Assembly: GCA_040902655.1 (NCBI GenBank)
Contig: JBBDWV010000005.1
Location: 1 to 64,000 of the forward strand
Origin: Mycobacteriales bacterium
GTDB taxonomy: Bacteria > Actinomycetota > Actinomycetes > Mycobacteriales > SCTD01
DNA: 64,000 nt
Reading direction: 5' to 3'
Part shown: in pieces, positions 36,231-45,363 of the stretch
How the letters are laid out: every line of letters begins with the position of its first letter
How positions within the stretch are numbered: the first letter of the stretch is position 1
The notes under the pieces: generated by a model
The model's database searches: none
What the model was told of the DNA's origin: nothing
What the model saw: the letters and a program-made list of their open reading frames with translations, nothing else
Program-made: the position numbers and the translations under genes

Positions 36231-37013
36231 TCAGCCTCCGTTGACGACGAGCGAGCCGAGATGGGTGAAGTGGACGGCCACCCGGCAGCCCGGCTGCACG
36301 GGGACGGCGTCGGTCATGCCGCCGGTGAGGACGATCCAGCCGGGCTCGAGGGCCAGGCCGCGCACGGCCAGCGAGTTGGCCGCCAGCGCCAACGCCTCGG
36401 CCGGGTGACCCTGCACTGCTGCCCCCGTCGCGGAGTCGACGACGCGGCCGTCCACCTCCACCAGGCATCCCTCGAGCGAGAGGTCCAGGCCCTGCGGCGA
36501 CACGCCGACGGGACCCGTGAGATAGCCGCCGGAGGAGGCGTTGTCGGCAACGACGTCCGGCAGCGTGAAGCGGAAGTCGGTGTACCGCGAGTCGATGATC
36601 TCGATGCCGCCGTAGACCGACTCCACCGCGCGCATCGCGGAGGCGGCCGTCACGCCCGGCCCGCTCAGCCGCTCCCCCAGCACGAAGACGATCTCGGGCT
36701 CGGCCCGTGGGTGGATCAGGCGGGACCTCGGTACCGGCGCGCCGGCCGGCAGCACCATCGCGTCGGTGAGCCACGCCGTCAGCGGCGAGGCGACGCCCAT
36801 CCGCTCCTGCTTGGCCCGCGAGGTCAGGCCCAGCTTGACGCCGACCAGGGTTTCGCCCCGGGCGAGCCGGCGCGCGAGCGTCTCGTCCTGTATCCGGTAG
36901 GCGGTGGCCAGGTCGAGCTCCGGCCAGTCGTCCGTGATCGGCTCGCGTTCGGTGTGGGTGTCCTCCGCCTCGAGCAGTGCGCTCGCCGCCCGCGCGATGT
37001 CCCAGCCGCTCAC
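36231..37013 (-). CDS. dmpH: 4-oxalocrotonate decarboxylase (hydratase/decarboxylase family)
   Basis: Decarboxylates 2-oxohex-3-enedioate to 2-hydroxypenta-2,4-dienoate. The 260-residue protein belongs to the fumarylacetoacetase-like hydratase/decarboxylase family ([62 protein letters not shown]). Being adjacent to the tautomerase and the semialdehyde dehydrogenase distinguishes it from the paralogue at 38967-39761, which I call the hydratase; in known meta operons the two form a complex. The GTG at 37013 overlaps the aldolase stop as GTGA. Confidence 0.82.
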   Translation of the reverse strand: MSGWDIARAASALLEAEDTHTEREPITDDWPELDLATAYRIQDETLARRLARGETLVGVKLGLTSRAKQERMGVASPLTAWLTDAMVLPAGAPVPRSRLIHPRAEPEIVFVLGERLSGPGVTAASAMRAVESVYGGIEIIDSRYTDFRFTLPDVVADNASSGGYLTGPVGVSPQGLDLSLEGCLVEVDGRVVDSATGAAVQGHPAEALALAANSLAVRGLALEPGWIVLTGGMTDAVPVQPGCRVAVHFTHLGSLVVNGG

Positions 37014-38074
37014 CGTGCGCCCGCCGCGGCCGGCTGCCGCTCCTTCTCCTGGGCCAGCTGCAGCGCGATGTCGATGATCATGTCCTCCTGGCCGCCGACG
37101 TAGCCGGCCTCGCCCACCCGCTGCAGGATCTCGTGCGCCGGCACGCCGTAGCGTGCGGAGGCGCGCTCGGCGTGCAGCAGGAAGCTGGAGTAGACCCCGG
37201 CGTAGCCCTGCACGATCGACGCCCGGTCCATCCACGGCAGCCGTGGGATGTAGGGACGCACCACGTCCTCCGCCGCCGCCGCCGCTGCCTGCGCGTCCAC
37301 GCCGGTGGCGACGCCGAGCCGGTCGAACACGGCAGCCAGCACCTCCGTCGGGGAGTTGCCGGCTCCGGCACCGAGGGCACACAGCGCGCCGTCGATCTGC
37401 TTGGCACCGGTCTCGTAGGCGAGCACGGAGTTGGCAATCCCGAGCGAGAGGTTCTGGTGCCCGTGGAAGCCGACCTGCACCTCGTCGCCGAGCTCGCGCA
37501 CCAGCGCGGCGACCCGCGCCTGTGCGTCGCCCAGGACCAGGGCGCCGGCGGAGTCGACGACGTAGACGCACTGTGCCCCGGCGTCAGCCATGATCCGGGC
37601 CTGCCGCGCAAGGCTCTCGGGCGGGGTCCGGTGCGCCAGCATCAGGAAGCCGACCGTCTCCATGCCGAGCTCACGGGCGGCCGCGAAGTGCTGGATCGAG
37701 ACATCGGCCTCGGTGCAGTGCGTCGCGACACGGGCGACCGAGGCACCCACTCCATGAGCCTGCTTCAGGTCCTCCACCGTGCCGAGCCCCGGAAGCAGCA
37801 GGACCGCGATACGCGCCTGCCGAGCCTCGTCCACCGCAGCGGCGATGAGCTCGATCTCGCTCTGCCGAGAGAAGCCGTAATTGAAGGACGAACCGCCGAG
37901 GCCGTCCCCGTGGGAGACCTCGACGACCTGCACCCCTGCGCCGTCGAGCGCGGCGACGGTCGCCCGCACCTGCTCCTCGGTGAACTGGTGGGCCATGGCG
38001 TGCGACCCGTCGCGCAGCGTGGAGTCGGTGATCCGCACGTCCGGCAGGACACCCTCCGTGCTGGCGGCGGTCAT
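37010..38074 (-). CDS. dmpG: 4-hydroxy-2-oxovalerate aldolase
   Basis: Cleaves 4-hydroxy-2-oxopentanoate to pyruvate and acetaldehyde, channelled to the partner dehydrogenase. The 354-residue TIM-barrel protein has [16 protein letters not shown] near the N-terminus (metal and catalytic residues) and [15 protein letters not shown] with the metal-binding histidines. The C-terminal region is the usual communication domain. It overlaps the acetaldehyde dehydrogenase gene by 4 bp, as expected for a tight 1:1 complex. Confidence 0.94.
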   Translation of the reverse strand: MTAASTEGVLPDVRITDSTLRDGSHAMAHQFTEEQVRATVAALDGAGVQVVEVSHGDGLGGSSFNYGFSRQSEIELIAAAVDEARQARIAVLLLPGLGTVEDLKQAHGVGASVARVATHCTEADVSIQHFAAARELGMETVGFLMLAHRTPPESLARQARIMADAGAQCVYVVDSAGALVLGDAQARVAALVRELGDEVQVGFHGHQNLSLGIANSVLAYETGAKQIDGALCALGAGAGNSPTEVLAAVFDRLGVATGVDAQAAAAAAEDVVRPYIPRLPWMDRASIVQGYAGVYSSFLLHAERASARYGVPAHEILQRVGEAGYVGGQEDMIIDIALQLAQEKERQPAAAGAR

Positions 38075-38970
38075 GCGCGCACCAGCTTCGCCTGGGCCAG
38101 CTGCTCACCGACGCGAGCGGCGGCGGCGGTCATGATGTCGAGGTTGCCGGCGTACTCCGGCAGGTAGTCGCCGTTGCCGCGCACCTCGAGGAAGACCGCG
38201 ACCCGCGCGCGGTTGCCCCAGCTCTCGCGCGGCTCGTCGTACTGCGGTTCCGCCCGCAGCGAGTAGCCCGGGACGTACTGCTGCACGGACTCGACCATCT
38301 TCACGATCGAGGCGGTGACGGCGTCGTGGTCGGCATCGGCCGGAATGGCGCAGAAGACGGTGTCCCGCATGATCATCGGCGGCTCCACCGGGTTGAGGAT
38401 GATGACCGCCTTGCCGCGCTCAGCCCCGCCGACCACCTCGATCGCGTGCGACGTGGTGTCGGTGAACTCGTCGATGTTGGCGCGGGTGCCCGGTCCGGCC
38501 GACCGCGAGGCGATGGACGCCACGATCTCGGCGTAGGAGACAGGCACCACGCGGGAGACGGCGTGCACGATCGGGATGGTCGCCTGGCCACCGCAGGTGA
38601 TCATGTTGACGTTCGGTGCGTCCAGGTGCTCCTCGAGGTTGACCGGGGGGCAGACCAGCGGACCGATCATCGCGGGCGTGAGGTCGACGGCCTGGAGACC
38701 GGCCTCGGCGTATCGCGGCGCGTTGGCCAGGTGCGCCTTGGCGCTCGTGGCCTCGAAGACGATCTGCGGCAGGTCCGGGCGCGACAGCAGCCAGTCCACG
38801 CCGCCGGCCGACGCCTCGACGCCTTTTGCGCGGGCCTTCTCCAAGCCGTCCGAGGCCGGGTCGACACCGACCATGTAGGCCACCTCGACCCGCTCGGACC
38901 GCTGCAGCTTCGCCAGCAGATCGGTCCCGATGTTGCCTGGGCCGACGATCGCCGCCAAGACCTTGCTCAT
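38071..38970 (-). CDS. dmpF: Acetaldehyde dehydrogenase (acylating)
   Basis: Converts acetaldehyde, NAD+ and CoA to acetyl-CoA. The 299-residue protein has the Rossmann start [14 protein letters not shown], catalytic C126 in [14 protein letters not shown], and the family end [18 protein letters not shown]. Length and order (hydratase-dehydrogenase-aldolase) match dmpEFG and mhpDFE. Confidence 0.95.
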   Translation of the reverse strand: MSKVLAAIVGPGNIGTDLLAKLQRSERVEVAYMVGVDPASDGLEKARAKGVEASAGGVDWLLSRPDLPQIVFEATSAKAHLANAPRYAEAGLQAVDLTPAMIGPLVCPPVNLEEHLDAPNVNMITCGGQATIPIVHAVSRVVPVSYAEIVASIASRSAGPGTRANIDEFTDTTSHAIEVVGGAERGKAVIILNPVEPPMIMRDTVFCAIPADADHDAVTASIVKMVESVQQYVPGYSLRAEPQYDEPRESWGNRARVAVFLEVRGNGDYLPEYAGNLDIMTAAAARVGEQLAQAKLVRA

Positions 38971-39761
38971 GCCGTGTTCCTCTCGAATCGTGCGGTCACC
39001 GTTCCGACGCCGCCGAAGGTTGCCGTCCAGGTGTCGCCCGCCGCCACCGGCTCGGCCGCCGTGACCGAGCCGGGCAGGACGACCTGCCCGGCCCGCAGGG
39101 ACACGCCGTGCGCCCCGACGGTGTTCGCCAGCCAGGCCAGCGAGACCAGCGGCGAACCGAGTACCGCACCACCCGCACCGGTGGCGGCGAGGTCCCCGTT
39201 GCCGAACAGGTTGCAGCCGGCCAGTCTCAGGTCCACGTCACCGAGGCGCACGGGCCGGCTGCCGAGCACGAGCCCCCCGGAGGAGGCGTTGTCGGCGATC
39301 GTGTCGCCGATGCTGATGCGCCAGTCACGGATCCGCGAATCGATGATCTCGAGTGCCGGGAGCACGAAATCCACCGCGGCCGCGGCTGCGGCCAACGTCA
39401 CACCAGGACCGGACAGGTCACGACGCAGGACGAAGGCGATCTCGGGCTCGACCCGCGGTGCAACGAACGCGGCCAGGTCGATCGGCGCGTGCTCGACGTA
39501 GAACATGTCGTCGCGCAGCACCCCGTAGTCGGGCTGGTCGACCTGCATCTGGCGCTGCATCGCCGCCGAGGTCAGGCCGACCTTGTGGCCCTGGAGCACC
39601 CGCCCGGCAGCGGTCCAGGCATCGACCTGCAGCTGCTGGATGGCGTAGGCGTCCTCGAGATCGAGCGCTGGGTAGGTCTCCGTCAGCGGCGGGACAGGCT
39701 GCCGGCTGCCGTAGACGGCGAGCAGCAGCTCGGCCGCGTCGTGGCGGTCCTGCACATCCAT
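38967..39761 (-). CDS. dmpE: 2-oxopent-4-enoate (2-hydroxypenta-2,4-dienoate) hydratase
   Basis: Adds water to 2-hydroxypenta-2,4-dienoate to give 4-hydroxy-2-oxopentanoate. The 264-residue protein is homologous to the decarboxylase at 36231 ([57 protein letters not shown]). Its place at the head of the hydratase-dehydrogenase-aldolase trio makes it the hydratase. The ATG at 39761 has GGGGAG five bases upstream; the frame extends to 39833, into the IclR gene, and is rejected there. It is the first gene of the lower meta operon. Confidence 0.87.
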   Translation of the reverse strand: MDVQDRHDAAELLLAVYGSRQPVPPLTETYPALDLEDAYAIQQLQVDAWTAAGRVLQGHKVGLTSAAMQRQMQVDQPDYGVLRDDMFYVEHAPIDLAAFVAPRVEPEIAFVLRRDLSGPGVTLAAAAAAVDFVLPALEIIDSRIRDWRISIGDTIADNASSGGLVLGSRPVRLGDVDLRLAGCNLFGNGDLAATGAGGAVLGSPLVSLAWLANTVGAHGVSLRAGQVVLPGSVTAAEPVAAGDTWTATFGGVGTVTARFERNTA

Positions 39762-39815
39762 GAACACTCCCCGCTGGTTCGGAGGTTGCATGCTGGCACG
39801 GGTTGACCGAGGATG

Positions 39816-39828
39816 ACGCACGATGCGT
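39816..39828. promoter_or_regulatory. Palindrome over the iclR start codon
   Basis: ACGCA-CGA-TGCGT is a perfect 13-bp palindrome that includes the IclR gene's ATG (39823). The 61-bp divergent gap must hold both promoters, so this could be an operator for autoregulation and for the meta operon. Confidence 0.35.
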
Positions 39829-40608
39829 TCCATTCAGCGAGACGACGGGGAAAACTCGGTTCTCGGCCGGGCGCTGTCGCTGCTGCACGCCTTCACCCCG
39901 CACGATGCCGACCTGAGTCTGGCCGAGCTGTCCCGGCGCACCGGCATCCCCAAGGCGACGGTGCATCGCCTGGTCGGCGAGCTGGGTCGGTGGGGCATGG
40001 TCGAGCCGGGTCCTGCCGGGGTGCATCTGGGTATGCGGCTGTTCGAGCTGGGCCAGCTCGCGCCGCGTCAGCGCAGCCTGCGCGAGGCGGCGCTGCCGTA
40101 CCTGAACGACCTGCACGAGGCCACCCACGAGACGGTGCATCTGGCAGTGCTGGAGGAGGTGGATGCACCCGAGGTCGTCTACCTGGAAAAGCTCACCGGC
40201 AAGGGTGGACCGGCCCTGCCGTCCCGGGTGGGTGGGCGGATGCCGACCTACTGCACCGCGGTGGGCAAGGCGCTGCTGGCGTTCTCACCTGTGTCCACGG
40301 TCGAGGCGGTGCTGTCCGGCGGGCTGACCCGCCTGACCCCGTACACCATCGCGCTGCCGGCGCTGCTGCACCGCGAGCTCGGCGACATCCGGCGCAGCGG
40401 TGTCGCCTTCGAGCGCGAGGAGTCGACGCCGGGGGTGGTGTGCGTCGCCTGCCCGGTGGTCGCGGCCGACGGAAGCGCACTCGCCGCTGTGTCGATCGCC
40501 GGCTGGTCGAACCGGCTCGACACCGGCCGGGTCGCCTCTGCCGTGCGGACCGCGAGTCTGGCGATCTCACGACAGCTGCGGGCACGTGGGAGCGGACCGG
40601 TCAGCTGA
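39823..40608 (+). CDS. IclR-family transcriptional regulator
   Basis: A 261-residue regulator. A winged helix covers residues 12-72 (LGRALSLLHAFTPHDADLSL then AELSRRTGIPKATVHRLVGEL) and the IclR effector domain follows (VVYLEKLTGKGGPALPSRVGGRMPTYCTAVGKALLAF, VVCVACPVVAADG). IclR proteins such as PcaR, PobR and MhpR bind aromatic acids or pathway intermediates. It is divergent from the lower meta operon, which it most likely controls, and possibly also the upper operon that ends convergently with it. Confidence 0.9.
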   Translation: MRSIQRDDGENSVLGRALSLLHAFTPHDADLSLAELSRRTGIPKATVHRLVGELGRWGMVEPGPAGVHLGMRLFELGQLAPRQRSLREAALPYLNDLHEATHETVHLAVLEEVDAPEVVYLEKLTGKGGPALPSRVGGRMPTYCTAVGKALLAFSPVSTVEAVLSGGLTRLTPYTIALPALLHRELGDIRRSGVAFEREESTPGVVCVACPVVAADGSALAAVSIAGWSNRLDTGRVASAVRTASLAISRQLRARGSGPVS

Positions 40609-40629
40609 GGCAGCAGGAACCGGCCGCAG

Positions 40630-41628
40630 CTACAGGTCGAGGACGAGCCGCGAGGACTTCGAGCGGCCCACGCAGATCATCATCGTGTTGCCCTTCTCCT
40701 GCTCCTTCGGGGTCAGGATCGAGTCGTGGTGCTCCGGCACCCCCTCCAGCACCTTGGTCTCGCAGCTGCCGCAGAAGCCGTCCTCGCAGGAGAACAGCAC
40801 GTCGGGCACCGCCTCGCGCACGACGTCCAGCAGCGTGCGGTCCGGCGGGACCGGCAGGACGGCCCCCGTACGCCGCAGCTCGACCTCGAACCCGCCGCTG
40901 ACCGGCTCCGCGGGTCCGGCCGCCGCCGTCCTGGCCGTGCTCTTCGGCGCGCCGAACCGCTCGATCCGCAGGGCTCCGGCCGGCAGCAGTGCTGTGCAGT
41001 GCTCCTCGGCTGCGCGGATCATGCCCTCGGGGCCGCAGCAGTAGACGGCCGTGTCCTGTGGCGTGTCACGCAGGACCGCCTGGAGGTCAAGCAGTCCCTT
41101 CTCCTCCTGCGGCACCAGCTCGACGTTGCCGCCGCCGATGGCCTGCAGCTCATGCACGAAGGCCATCGAGGAGCGGTTGCGCCCGCCGTACACCAGCCGC
41201 CACGGCACCTCACGGCGGCTGACCTCACGCACCATCGCCAGGATCGGCGTGATGCCGATGCCGCCGGCGAGAAACAGGTAGCGCGGCGCGTCCTCCAGCG
41301 CGAAGTGGTTGCGCGGCCCGCGCACCCGGATCGTCCGGCCGACGAGCACGCTGTTGTGCAGCTCCCGCGACCCTCCCCGGCCCGGCTCGGCGAGCAGCAC
41401 AGCGACGCTGTAGCTGCTGCGGTCCCTGGCGTCGCCGAACAGCGAGTACTGGCGCACCAGGCCGGAAGGCGTCTTCACGTTGAGGTGCGCGCCCGGACGC
41501 CAGGGGGGCAGATCGGCGCCACTGGGATCCACCAGCCGCAGCGAGATGACGTTGTGTGCCTCCCAACTCACCTGCTGGACCAGCAGGGTGAGTGCCTGGC
41601 CGAGCGGGTGCTCCACCGGATCCGTCAC
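40630..41628 (-). CDS. Oxygenase reductase: FMN/NAD(P)H domain plus C-terminal [2Fe-2S] ferredoxin (phthalate dioxygenase reductase type)
   Basis: Passes electrons from NAD(P)H through flavin to a [2Fe-2S] cluster and on to the Rieske oxygenase. The 332-residue protein has the flavin motif RQYSLFGD, the nucleotide loop GGIGITPIL, and YCCGPEGM. A plant-type ferredoxin domain at the C-terminus has ligands C281, C286, C289 and C319 (Cx4Cx2Cx29C). This domain order is that of phthalate dioxygenase reductase and VanB. The GTG start at 41628 follows GAGAGG. It is the last gene of the upper pathway operon. A two-component (class IA) system fits, since no separate ferredoxin gene is present. Confidence 0.92.
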   Translation of the reverse strand: MTDPVEHPLGQALTLLVQQVSWEAHNVISLRLVDPSGADLPPWRPGAHLNVKTPSGLVRQYSLFGDARDRSSYSVAVLLAEPGRGGSRELHNSVLVGRTIRVRGPRNHFALEDAPRYLFLAGGIGITPILAMVREVSRREVPWRLVYGGRNRSSMAFVHELQAIGGGNVELVPQEEKGLLDLQAVLRDTPQDTAVYCCGPEGMIRAAEEHCTALLPAGALRIERFGAPKSTARTAAAGPAEPVSGGFEVELRRTGAVLPVPPDRTLLDVVREAVPDVLFSCEDGFCGSCETKVLEGVPEHHDSILTPKEQEKGNTMMICVGRSKSSRLVLDL

Positions 41629-41632
41629 CGCG

Positions 41633-42904
41633 TCATCCTCTCTCTGGGATGGTGGGGGTCAGCGGTCGTGCGCCCGCCGCACGTGCGGCGTGCGCCACGA
41701 CCTGTGGAAGCTCGGGCTGCGGCGGGAGGGGGACCTGGAGGGTCAGCGCGACCTCCTGCCGCTTCGCCGAGGAGGTGAGCAGCGCCTCGCAGACCTCGAG
41801 GTTCGCCAGCCCCCAGGCACCGTCGTGCGTCGCCGGAGCCGTACCGCGGACGGCGTCGACGAGTTCGGTGAGCAGCGCGTGCCGGCCGACCGGCAGGTCC
41901 GTGAGCGGGATCTGTTCGCGGCTGGCGTCGCCGTACACCAGGAGCCCGTCGGGTGCGACCCGCAGGTCCCCGCGCTCGCAGCTGACCAGGACGAGCCCGA
42001 AGAACGGCTGGTGCTCGCCACCGGACAGGATCTCGGCCTGGCGGCTGGCGCCACCGGCTCCCCGCTTGAGCGCGAGCTCCCCGTCGGCGTCGAGGCCGTC
42101 CAGACGCCGGCGCGCCACCGCGTACTCCGTTCCCATCGGCTGGCCGGTCTCGCCGAGGCCGAAGGTCAACTCGTGGCTCGGGAAGTGGTCGTAGCCGCTG
42201 TAGACGGCGGTGGCCGGGGTGCCGTCCTCGAACTCGAGATAGGCCGTGTAGGCGCCGTCCGCGCGACGGGACCGGTCCCAGCACCCGGTCCGACCGCGCA
42301 GGCCGACCAGCATTCCGCCGCCGAGATAGCGGACGATGTCCATGTGGTGGGCAGCCTGCCGGAAGGGCACCCCGCCGCCCTTGGACATGTCCAGCTCGTC
42401 CGGATGCCGGGGGCGGTACATCCAGTCGGTGAAGTACCAGCAGTTGATGCTGGTCAGCGCACCGAGGACACCTGACTCGACGACGGCGCGGATGGCGCGC
42501 ACCGGCGCCTCGAAGCTCTGCGAGTGGCCGACGAGGATCAGCCGGTCGGCCTCCCTCGCCTGGTTCACCATCGCCTCGGCAGCCGCCAACGAGGGCGCCA
42601 TCGGCTTCTCGACGACGACGTGCTTGCCGCCGGTCAGCGCCAGCCGGACGTGCTCGGGATGCAGCTCGGTCGGACTTGCAACGTAGACGGCCTCCACGTC
42701 CGGACACCGCACGAGTTCGTCGACAGTGCCGAACGCCGCTGGTCCGGTGCTGGCGAAGCGGGAGCGGGCCGCGGCATCCGGGTCGGCGCCCGCGACGATC
42801 ACGATCTCGGGGTGCCGCTCCGCGAACGGCAGCACGGCCGCACCTGCCGCGCCGAGCCCGACGACGCCGAGCCTGACCGGCTGGCGTGCGGAAGCGGTCG
42901 TCAC
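41633..42904 (-). CDS. Gfo/Idh/MocA-family dehydrogenase, possible cis-dihydrodiol dehydrogenase
   Basis: A 423-residue NAD(P)-dependent oxidoreductase. It has the Rossmann loop GVVGLGAAGAAVLPF, the conserved lysine in VVEKPMAPS, and GGGVPFRQAAHHMDIVRYLGGG, a histidine-rich active-site segment. In phthalate 4,5-dioxygenase pathways the cis-dihydrodiol dehydrogenase (Pht4/OphB) belongs to this family. Its position four bases before the oxygenase reductase and one gene after the Rieske oxygenase supports a dihydrodiol dehydrogenase role. The GTG start at 42904 is chosen. The family is large and mostly acts on sugars, so function rests on context. Confidence 0.78.
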   Translation of the reverse strand: MTTASARQPVRLGVVGLGAAGAAVLPFAERHPEIVIVAGADPDAAARSRFASTGPAAFGTVDELVRCPDVEAVYVASPTELHPEHVRLALTGGKHVVVEKPMAPSLAAAEAMVNQAREADRLILVGHSQSFEAPVRAIRAVVESGVLGALTSINCWYFTDWMYRPRHPDELDMSKGGGVPFRQAAHHMDIVRYLGGGMLVGLRGRTGCWDRSRRADGAYTAYLEFEDGTPATAVYSGYDHFPSHELTFGLGETGQPMGTEYAVARRRLDGLDADGELALKRGAGGASRQAEILSGGEHQPFFGLVLVSCERGDLRVAPDGLLVYGDASREQIPLTDLPVGRHALLTELVDAVRGTAPATHDGAWGLANLEVCEALLTSSAKRQEVALTLQVPLPPQPELPQVVAHAARAAGARPLTPTIPERG

Positions 42905-42929
42905 GCCCGCGCCACCCGTCCAGCCCGCA

Positions 42930-43154
42930 CTAGTGGGCCGGCTCGTGCGTCGTCACGCGCTCGGTCGCCTCGATGTCGAAGACGTGCCCGCAGTCGTCGC
43001 ACCAGACGTGGAAGCGGCGCGCGTCTGCCGTCCAGTACTCCTGTACGAAGGCCTGCACGTCCAGCGGCGCACCGCAGTACGGGCAGAAGCGGACCGGCGA
43101 GGTGTCGGCCTCGTCGGCCGTCGACGCCCGGGCCGCGCCGGATCCATCAGTCAT
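42930..43154 (-). CDS. Small zinc-ribbon protein in the Rieske oxygenase operon
   Basis: A 74-residue protein with two CxxC knuckles, C24/C27 (RFCPYCGAPLD) and C52/C55 (WCDDCGHVFDIEA), 24 residues apart, typical of a zinc ribbon or rubredoxin-like fold. The ATG at 43154 has GAGGA upstream. It lies between the Rieske oxygenase (26 bp) and the dihydrodiol-dehydrogenase-like gene (25 bp) in a compact operon, so it is almost certainly expressed. If it bound iron instead of zinc it could be an electron carrier; the acidic C-terminal half leaves this open. No known family is recognised. Confidence 0.75.
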   Translation of the reverse strand: MTDGSGAARASTADEADTSPVRFCPYCGAPLDVQAFVQEYWTADARRFHVWCDDCGHVFDIEATERVTTHEPAH

Positions 43155-43180
43155 GGCCTGTCCTCTGCCCGCGCTGCCGG

Positions 43181-44464
43181 TCAGACCGGTGCCGCATCCT
43201 GATCCGGGGCCGCCTCCGGCTGCTGGCTCTTCTCGGCCCGGTCGAACAGCGCGAAGACGTCCTCGATGATCGGGCTGTACCGGGCCTGACCCATCGTGAG
43301 GAACTCGTAACGGAAGCCCGCGCCGGTGCCGAACTTCTTCTTCTCCTGCGGCAGGGTGATGCAGACGTTCTCTGCCTCGTCCCGAACCGTGCCCAGCGGG
43401 TCCTGGCCCTCCTCGACCTTGTCCAGCTGCTCCTGGAACAGCCGGCGCAGCATGATGACACCGAGGTCGGAACGGCCCAGGTGTTCATTCGAGCGATCGG
43501 CGATGGAGCCCTGGCTGGCCCAGGCCATCACGTCCTGCCCGTCGACGAAGTCCACGAGGTGGTTGCCCTGTTCGTCGTACAGCGGCACCTCGAACAGCGG
43601 GATCGACTCCTGGGGCGACACGGTGTACTCGCCGTCCGGCTTGTAGACGTCGTACCAGAAGTGTGAGGTGGTGGTGTCGTCCACCGGGACACGGATCTGG
43701 AACTGGTAGTGCCCGCCGCCGCCGACACGCAGCGTCGCCGGGAAGACCAGCGGGTGGCCGATCTTCCAGTCGTCGTCCTCCTCGGTCATGCCCTCGAGGA
43801 CGCGGCGCTTGATGATGCCGTAGTCGAAGACGTCGAAGGCGATCTTCTCGTGCTTGCGGGCCAGCACCTCGGCCTTCGCCTCGCCGCTGATGCCCCGGAC
43901 GAAGTTCATGTAGTGACCGTGCAGCCACTCGACGTGGTGCGGGTCGACGGAGTTCTCCATGACCTGCAGCCAGTTCATCGGAAGCGTGGCGTGGCCGATG
44001 TCGCGCAGGCAGTTGTCCCAGACGAACAGGTCGAAGTGGGGCAGCAGCGGCGCCGGGTCGGGGCCCATGTAGATGAAGATGAGCCCGCCGAGCTCCTCCG
44101 CCCGGTAGGTGACGGCCTTGATGCGGTCCCTGAACGAGGTGTTGTCCGGCTCGGCCGGCTGCTCGAGGCACTGGCCGTCGGTTCCGTACAGCCAACCGTG
44201 GTAACCGCAGCGGATCCCGTCCGGCTCGACGATGGCGTAGCGCAGCGAGGCCCGGCGGTGCGGGCACTGCGCCTCGATGCAGGCCAGCTCACCGTTGCCG
44301 GTGCGGTAGATGACGATGTTCTCGCCCAGCAGTCGCCGCTGGATCGGCACCTGACCCAGCTCCGAACTCGCCGCGATGGGGTACCAGTACCGGCGCAGCA
44401 GCGTGCCCATCGGCGTACCGGGGCCGACTCGGGTGAGCCGCTCGTTCAACTCGCGTGTCAGCAT
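43181..44464 (-). CDS. Rieske non-heme iron oxygenase alpha subunit, phthalate 4,5-dioxygenase type
   Basis: Hydroxylates or dihydroxylates an aromatic (often carboxylated) substrate using O2 and electrons from the partner reductase. The 427-residue protein has the Rieske motif C67-x-H69-x16-C86-x2-H89 (CPHRR...CGYH) and the mononuclear iron site D174, H177, H182 in ENSVDPHHVEWLH. The opening LTRVGPGTPMGTLLRRYWYP is typical of the phthalate 4,5-dioxygenase (Pht3/OphA2) group, which works as alpha-only oligomers; no beta subunit gene is present. The start ATG at 44464 has AAGAGG seven bases upstream. The substrate is not proven. Homologues also act on other carboxylated aromatics and as O-demethylases. 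Confidence 0.9.
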   Translation of the reverse strand: MLTRELNERLTRVGPGTPMGTLLRRYWYPIAASSELGQVPIQRRLLGENIVIYRTGNGELACIEAQCPHRRASLRYAIVEPDGIRCGYHGWLYGTDGQCLEQPAEPDNTSFRDRIKAVTYRAEELGGLIFIYMGPDPAPLLPHFDLFVWDNCLRDIGHATLPMNWLQVMENSVDPHHVEWLHGHYMNFVRGISGEAKAEVLARKHEKIAFDVFDYGIIKRRVLEGMTEEDDDWKIGHPLVFPATLRVGGGGHYQFQIRVPVDDTTTSHFWYDVYKPDGEYTVSPQESIPLFEVPLYDEQGNHLVDFVDGQDVMAWASQGSIADRSNEHLGRSDLGVIMLRRLFQEQLDKVEEGQDPLGTVRDEAENVCITLPQEKKKFGTGAGFRYEFLTMGQARYSPIIEDVFALFDRAEKSQQPEAAPDQDAAPV

Positions 44465-44511
44465 CTGCTGGCCTCTTTTCTGTGAATTCCGGTGTTCCCC
44501 CACCGAGGGGA

Positions 44512-45363
44512 TCACGCTGCGAAGAAACCGTCTACCTGCCGCTGGAAGTCCTGTGCCCGCTCGATCTGCGTCCAGTGCCCGCATCCCGAGAAAATCACCA
44601 GATCTGCTGTCGGCAGGAGCTTCAGCAGCCGCAGGCTGGTCACCTCGAGCGGGATGATCTGGTCGTCCCGACCGTGCACGAGCAGCGTCGGCGCATGGAT
44701 CTGCGCCAGCTCGACCTCCGACAGCGCCATCGCGTCCAGGTGCCGCTGACGCGGAGCCGCGAACGCTTCCGCGTAGCGCTGCTGCACGTCGGGAACGGCA
44801 CTGGCTTCGTACCGCAGAGTGATGAGCTCCTCGGTGATCAGCCCCTGATCGTAGGCGAACAGGCGCATGATCTCGCGCATGTTGTCGGGCGAGGGTGTGT
44901 AGCCCCACACCCGGTCCAATCCCGGCGTGATGGGGAAGCCGATGCCGACGCTGCCCATGAGCACCATCCGACGGACCCGCTCGGGGTGCCGCGATGCCAG
45001 GGCGAGCGCCAACGCGCCGCCCATCGAGTTGCCGATGACGTCGACGGTGTCCAGACCGGCGGCGTCCAGGAACCCCAGCAGGTGGCGCACCCGGTTCTCG
45101 TGCGAGAGCGCTGTCCCGGCGACCGCACGCGTGTCGCCGAAACCCAGCACGTCCGGCGCGACGAGCCGGTTCCGGTCGCGTACCGGCGAGCGCATCAGCC
45201 CCTGCCAGTTTGCTCGACCGGAGACACCCGGTCCCGAGCCGTGGATCAGCAGGACCGGTCGACCCGTGCCGGATTCCAGGTAGTGGGTGTCGAACCCGTC
45301 GTGCGCGATCCGGCCGGACGCGAGGTCGTCCGGCACCGGCGCCACGGCGGTGCTCTGCGTCAC
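44512..45363 (-). CDS. Alpha/beta hydrolase, meta-cleavage product C-C hydrolase type
   Basis: Hydrolyses a carbon-carbon bond in ring-fission products (MhpC/BphD/DmpD group). The 283-residue protein has the oxyanion segment LLIHGSGPGVSGRANWQ diagnostic of this group, nucleophile S113 (IGNSMGGALA), Asp in VHGRDDQIIP and His in GCGHWTQIE. The GTG at 45363 overlaps the stop of the extradiol dioxygenase gene (GTGA), linking ring cleavage to hydrolysis. The lower operon enzymes would accept its dienoate product. Confidence 0.86.
   Translation of the reverse strand: MTQSTAVAPVPDDLASGRIAHDGFDTHYLESGTGRPVLLIHGSGPGVSGRANWQGLMRSPVRDRNRLVAPDVLGFGDTRAVAGTALSHENRVRHLLGFLDAAGLDTVDVIGNSMGGALALALASRHPERVRRMVLMGSVGIGFPITPGLDRVWGYTPSPDNMREIMRLFAYDQGLITEELITLRYEASAVPDVQQRYAEAFAAPRQRHLDAMALSEVELAQIHAPTLLVHGRDDQIIPLEVTSLRLLKLLPTADLVIFSGCGHWTQIERAQDFQRQVDGFFAA

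Noticed and set aside
36229-36774. Longer version of the tautomerase frame
   Set aside because: 4-OT is about 62 residues with an N-terminal proline; the GTG at 36228 gives exactly that and has GGAGG upstream.
36231-37571. Upstream extension of the decarboxylase frame
   Set aside because: Overlaps the aldolase gene completely; the GTGA junction at 37010-37013 is the natural start.
41633-44464. Firm call of a phthalate 4,5-dioxygenase pathway
   Set aside because: Family resemblance is good but the ring-cleavage enzyme and hydrolase in the same operon do not belong to the standard phthalate route; substrate left open.
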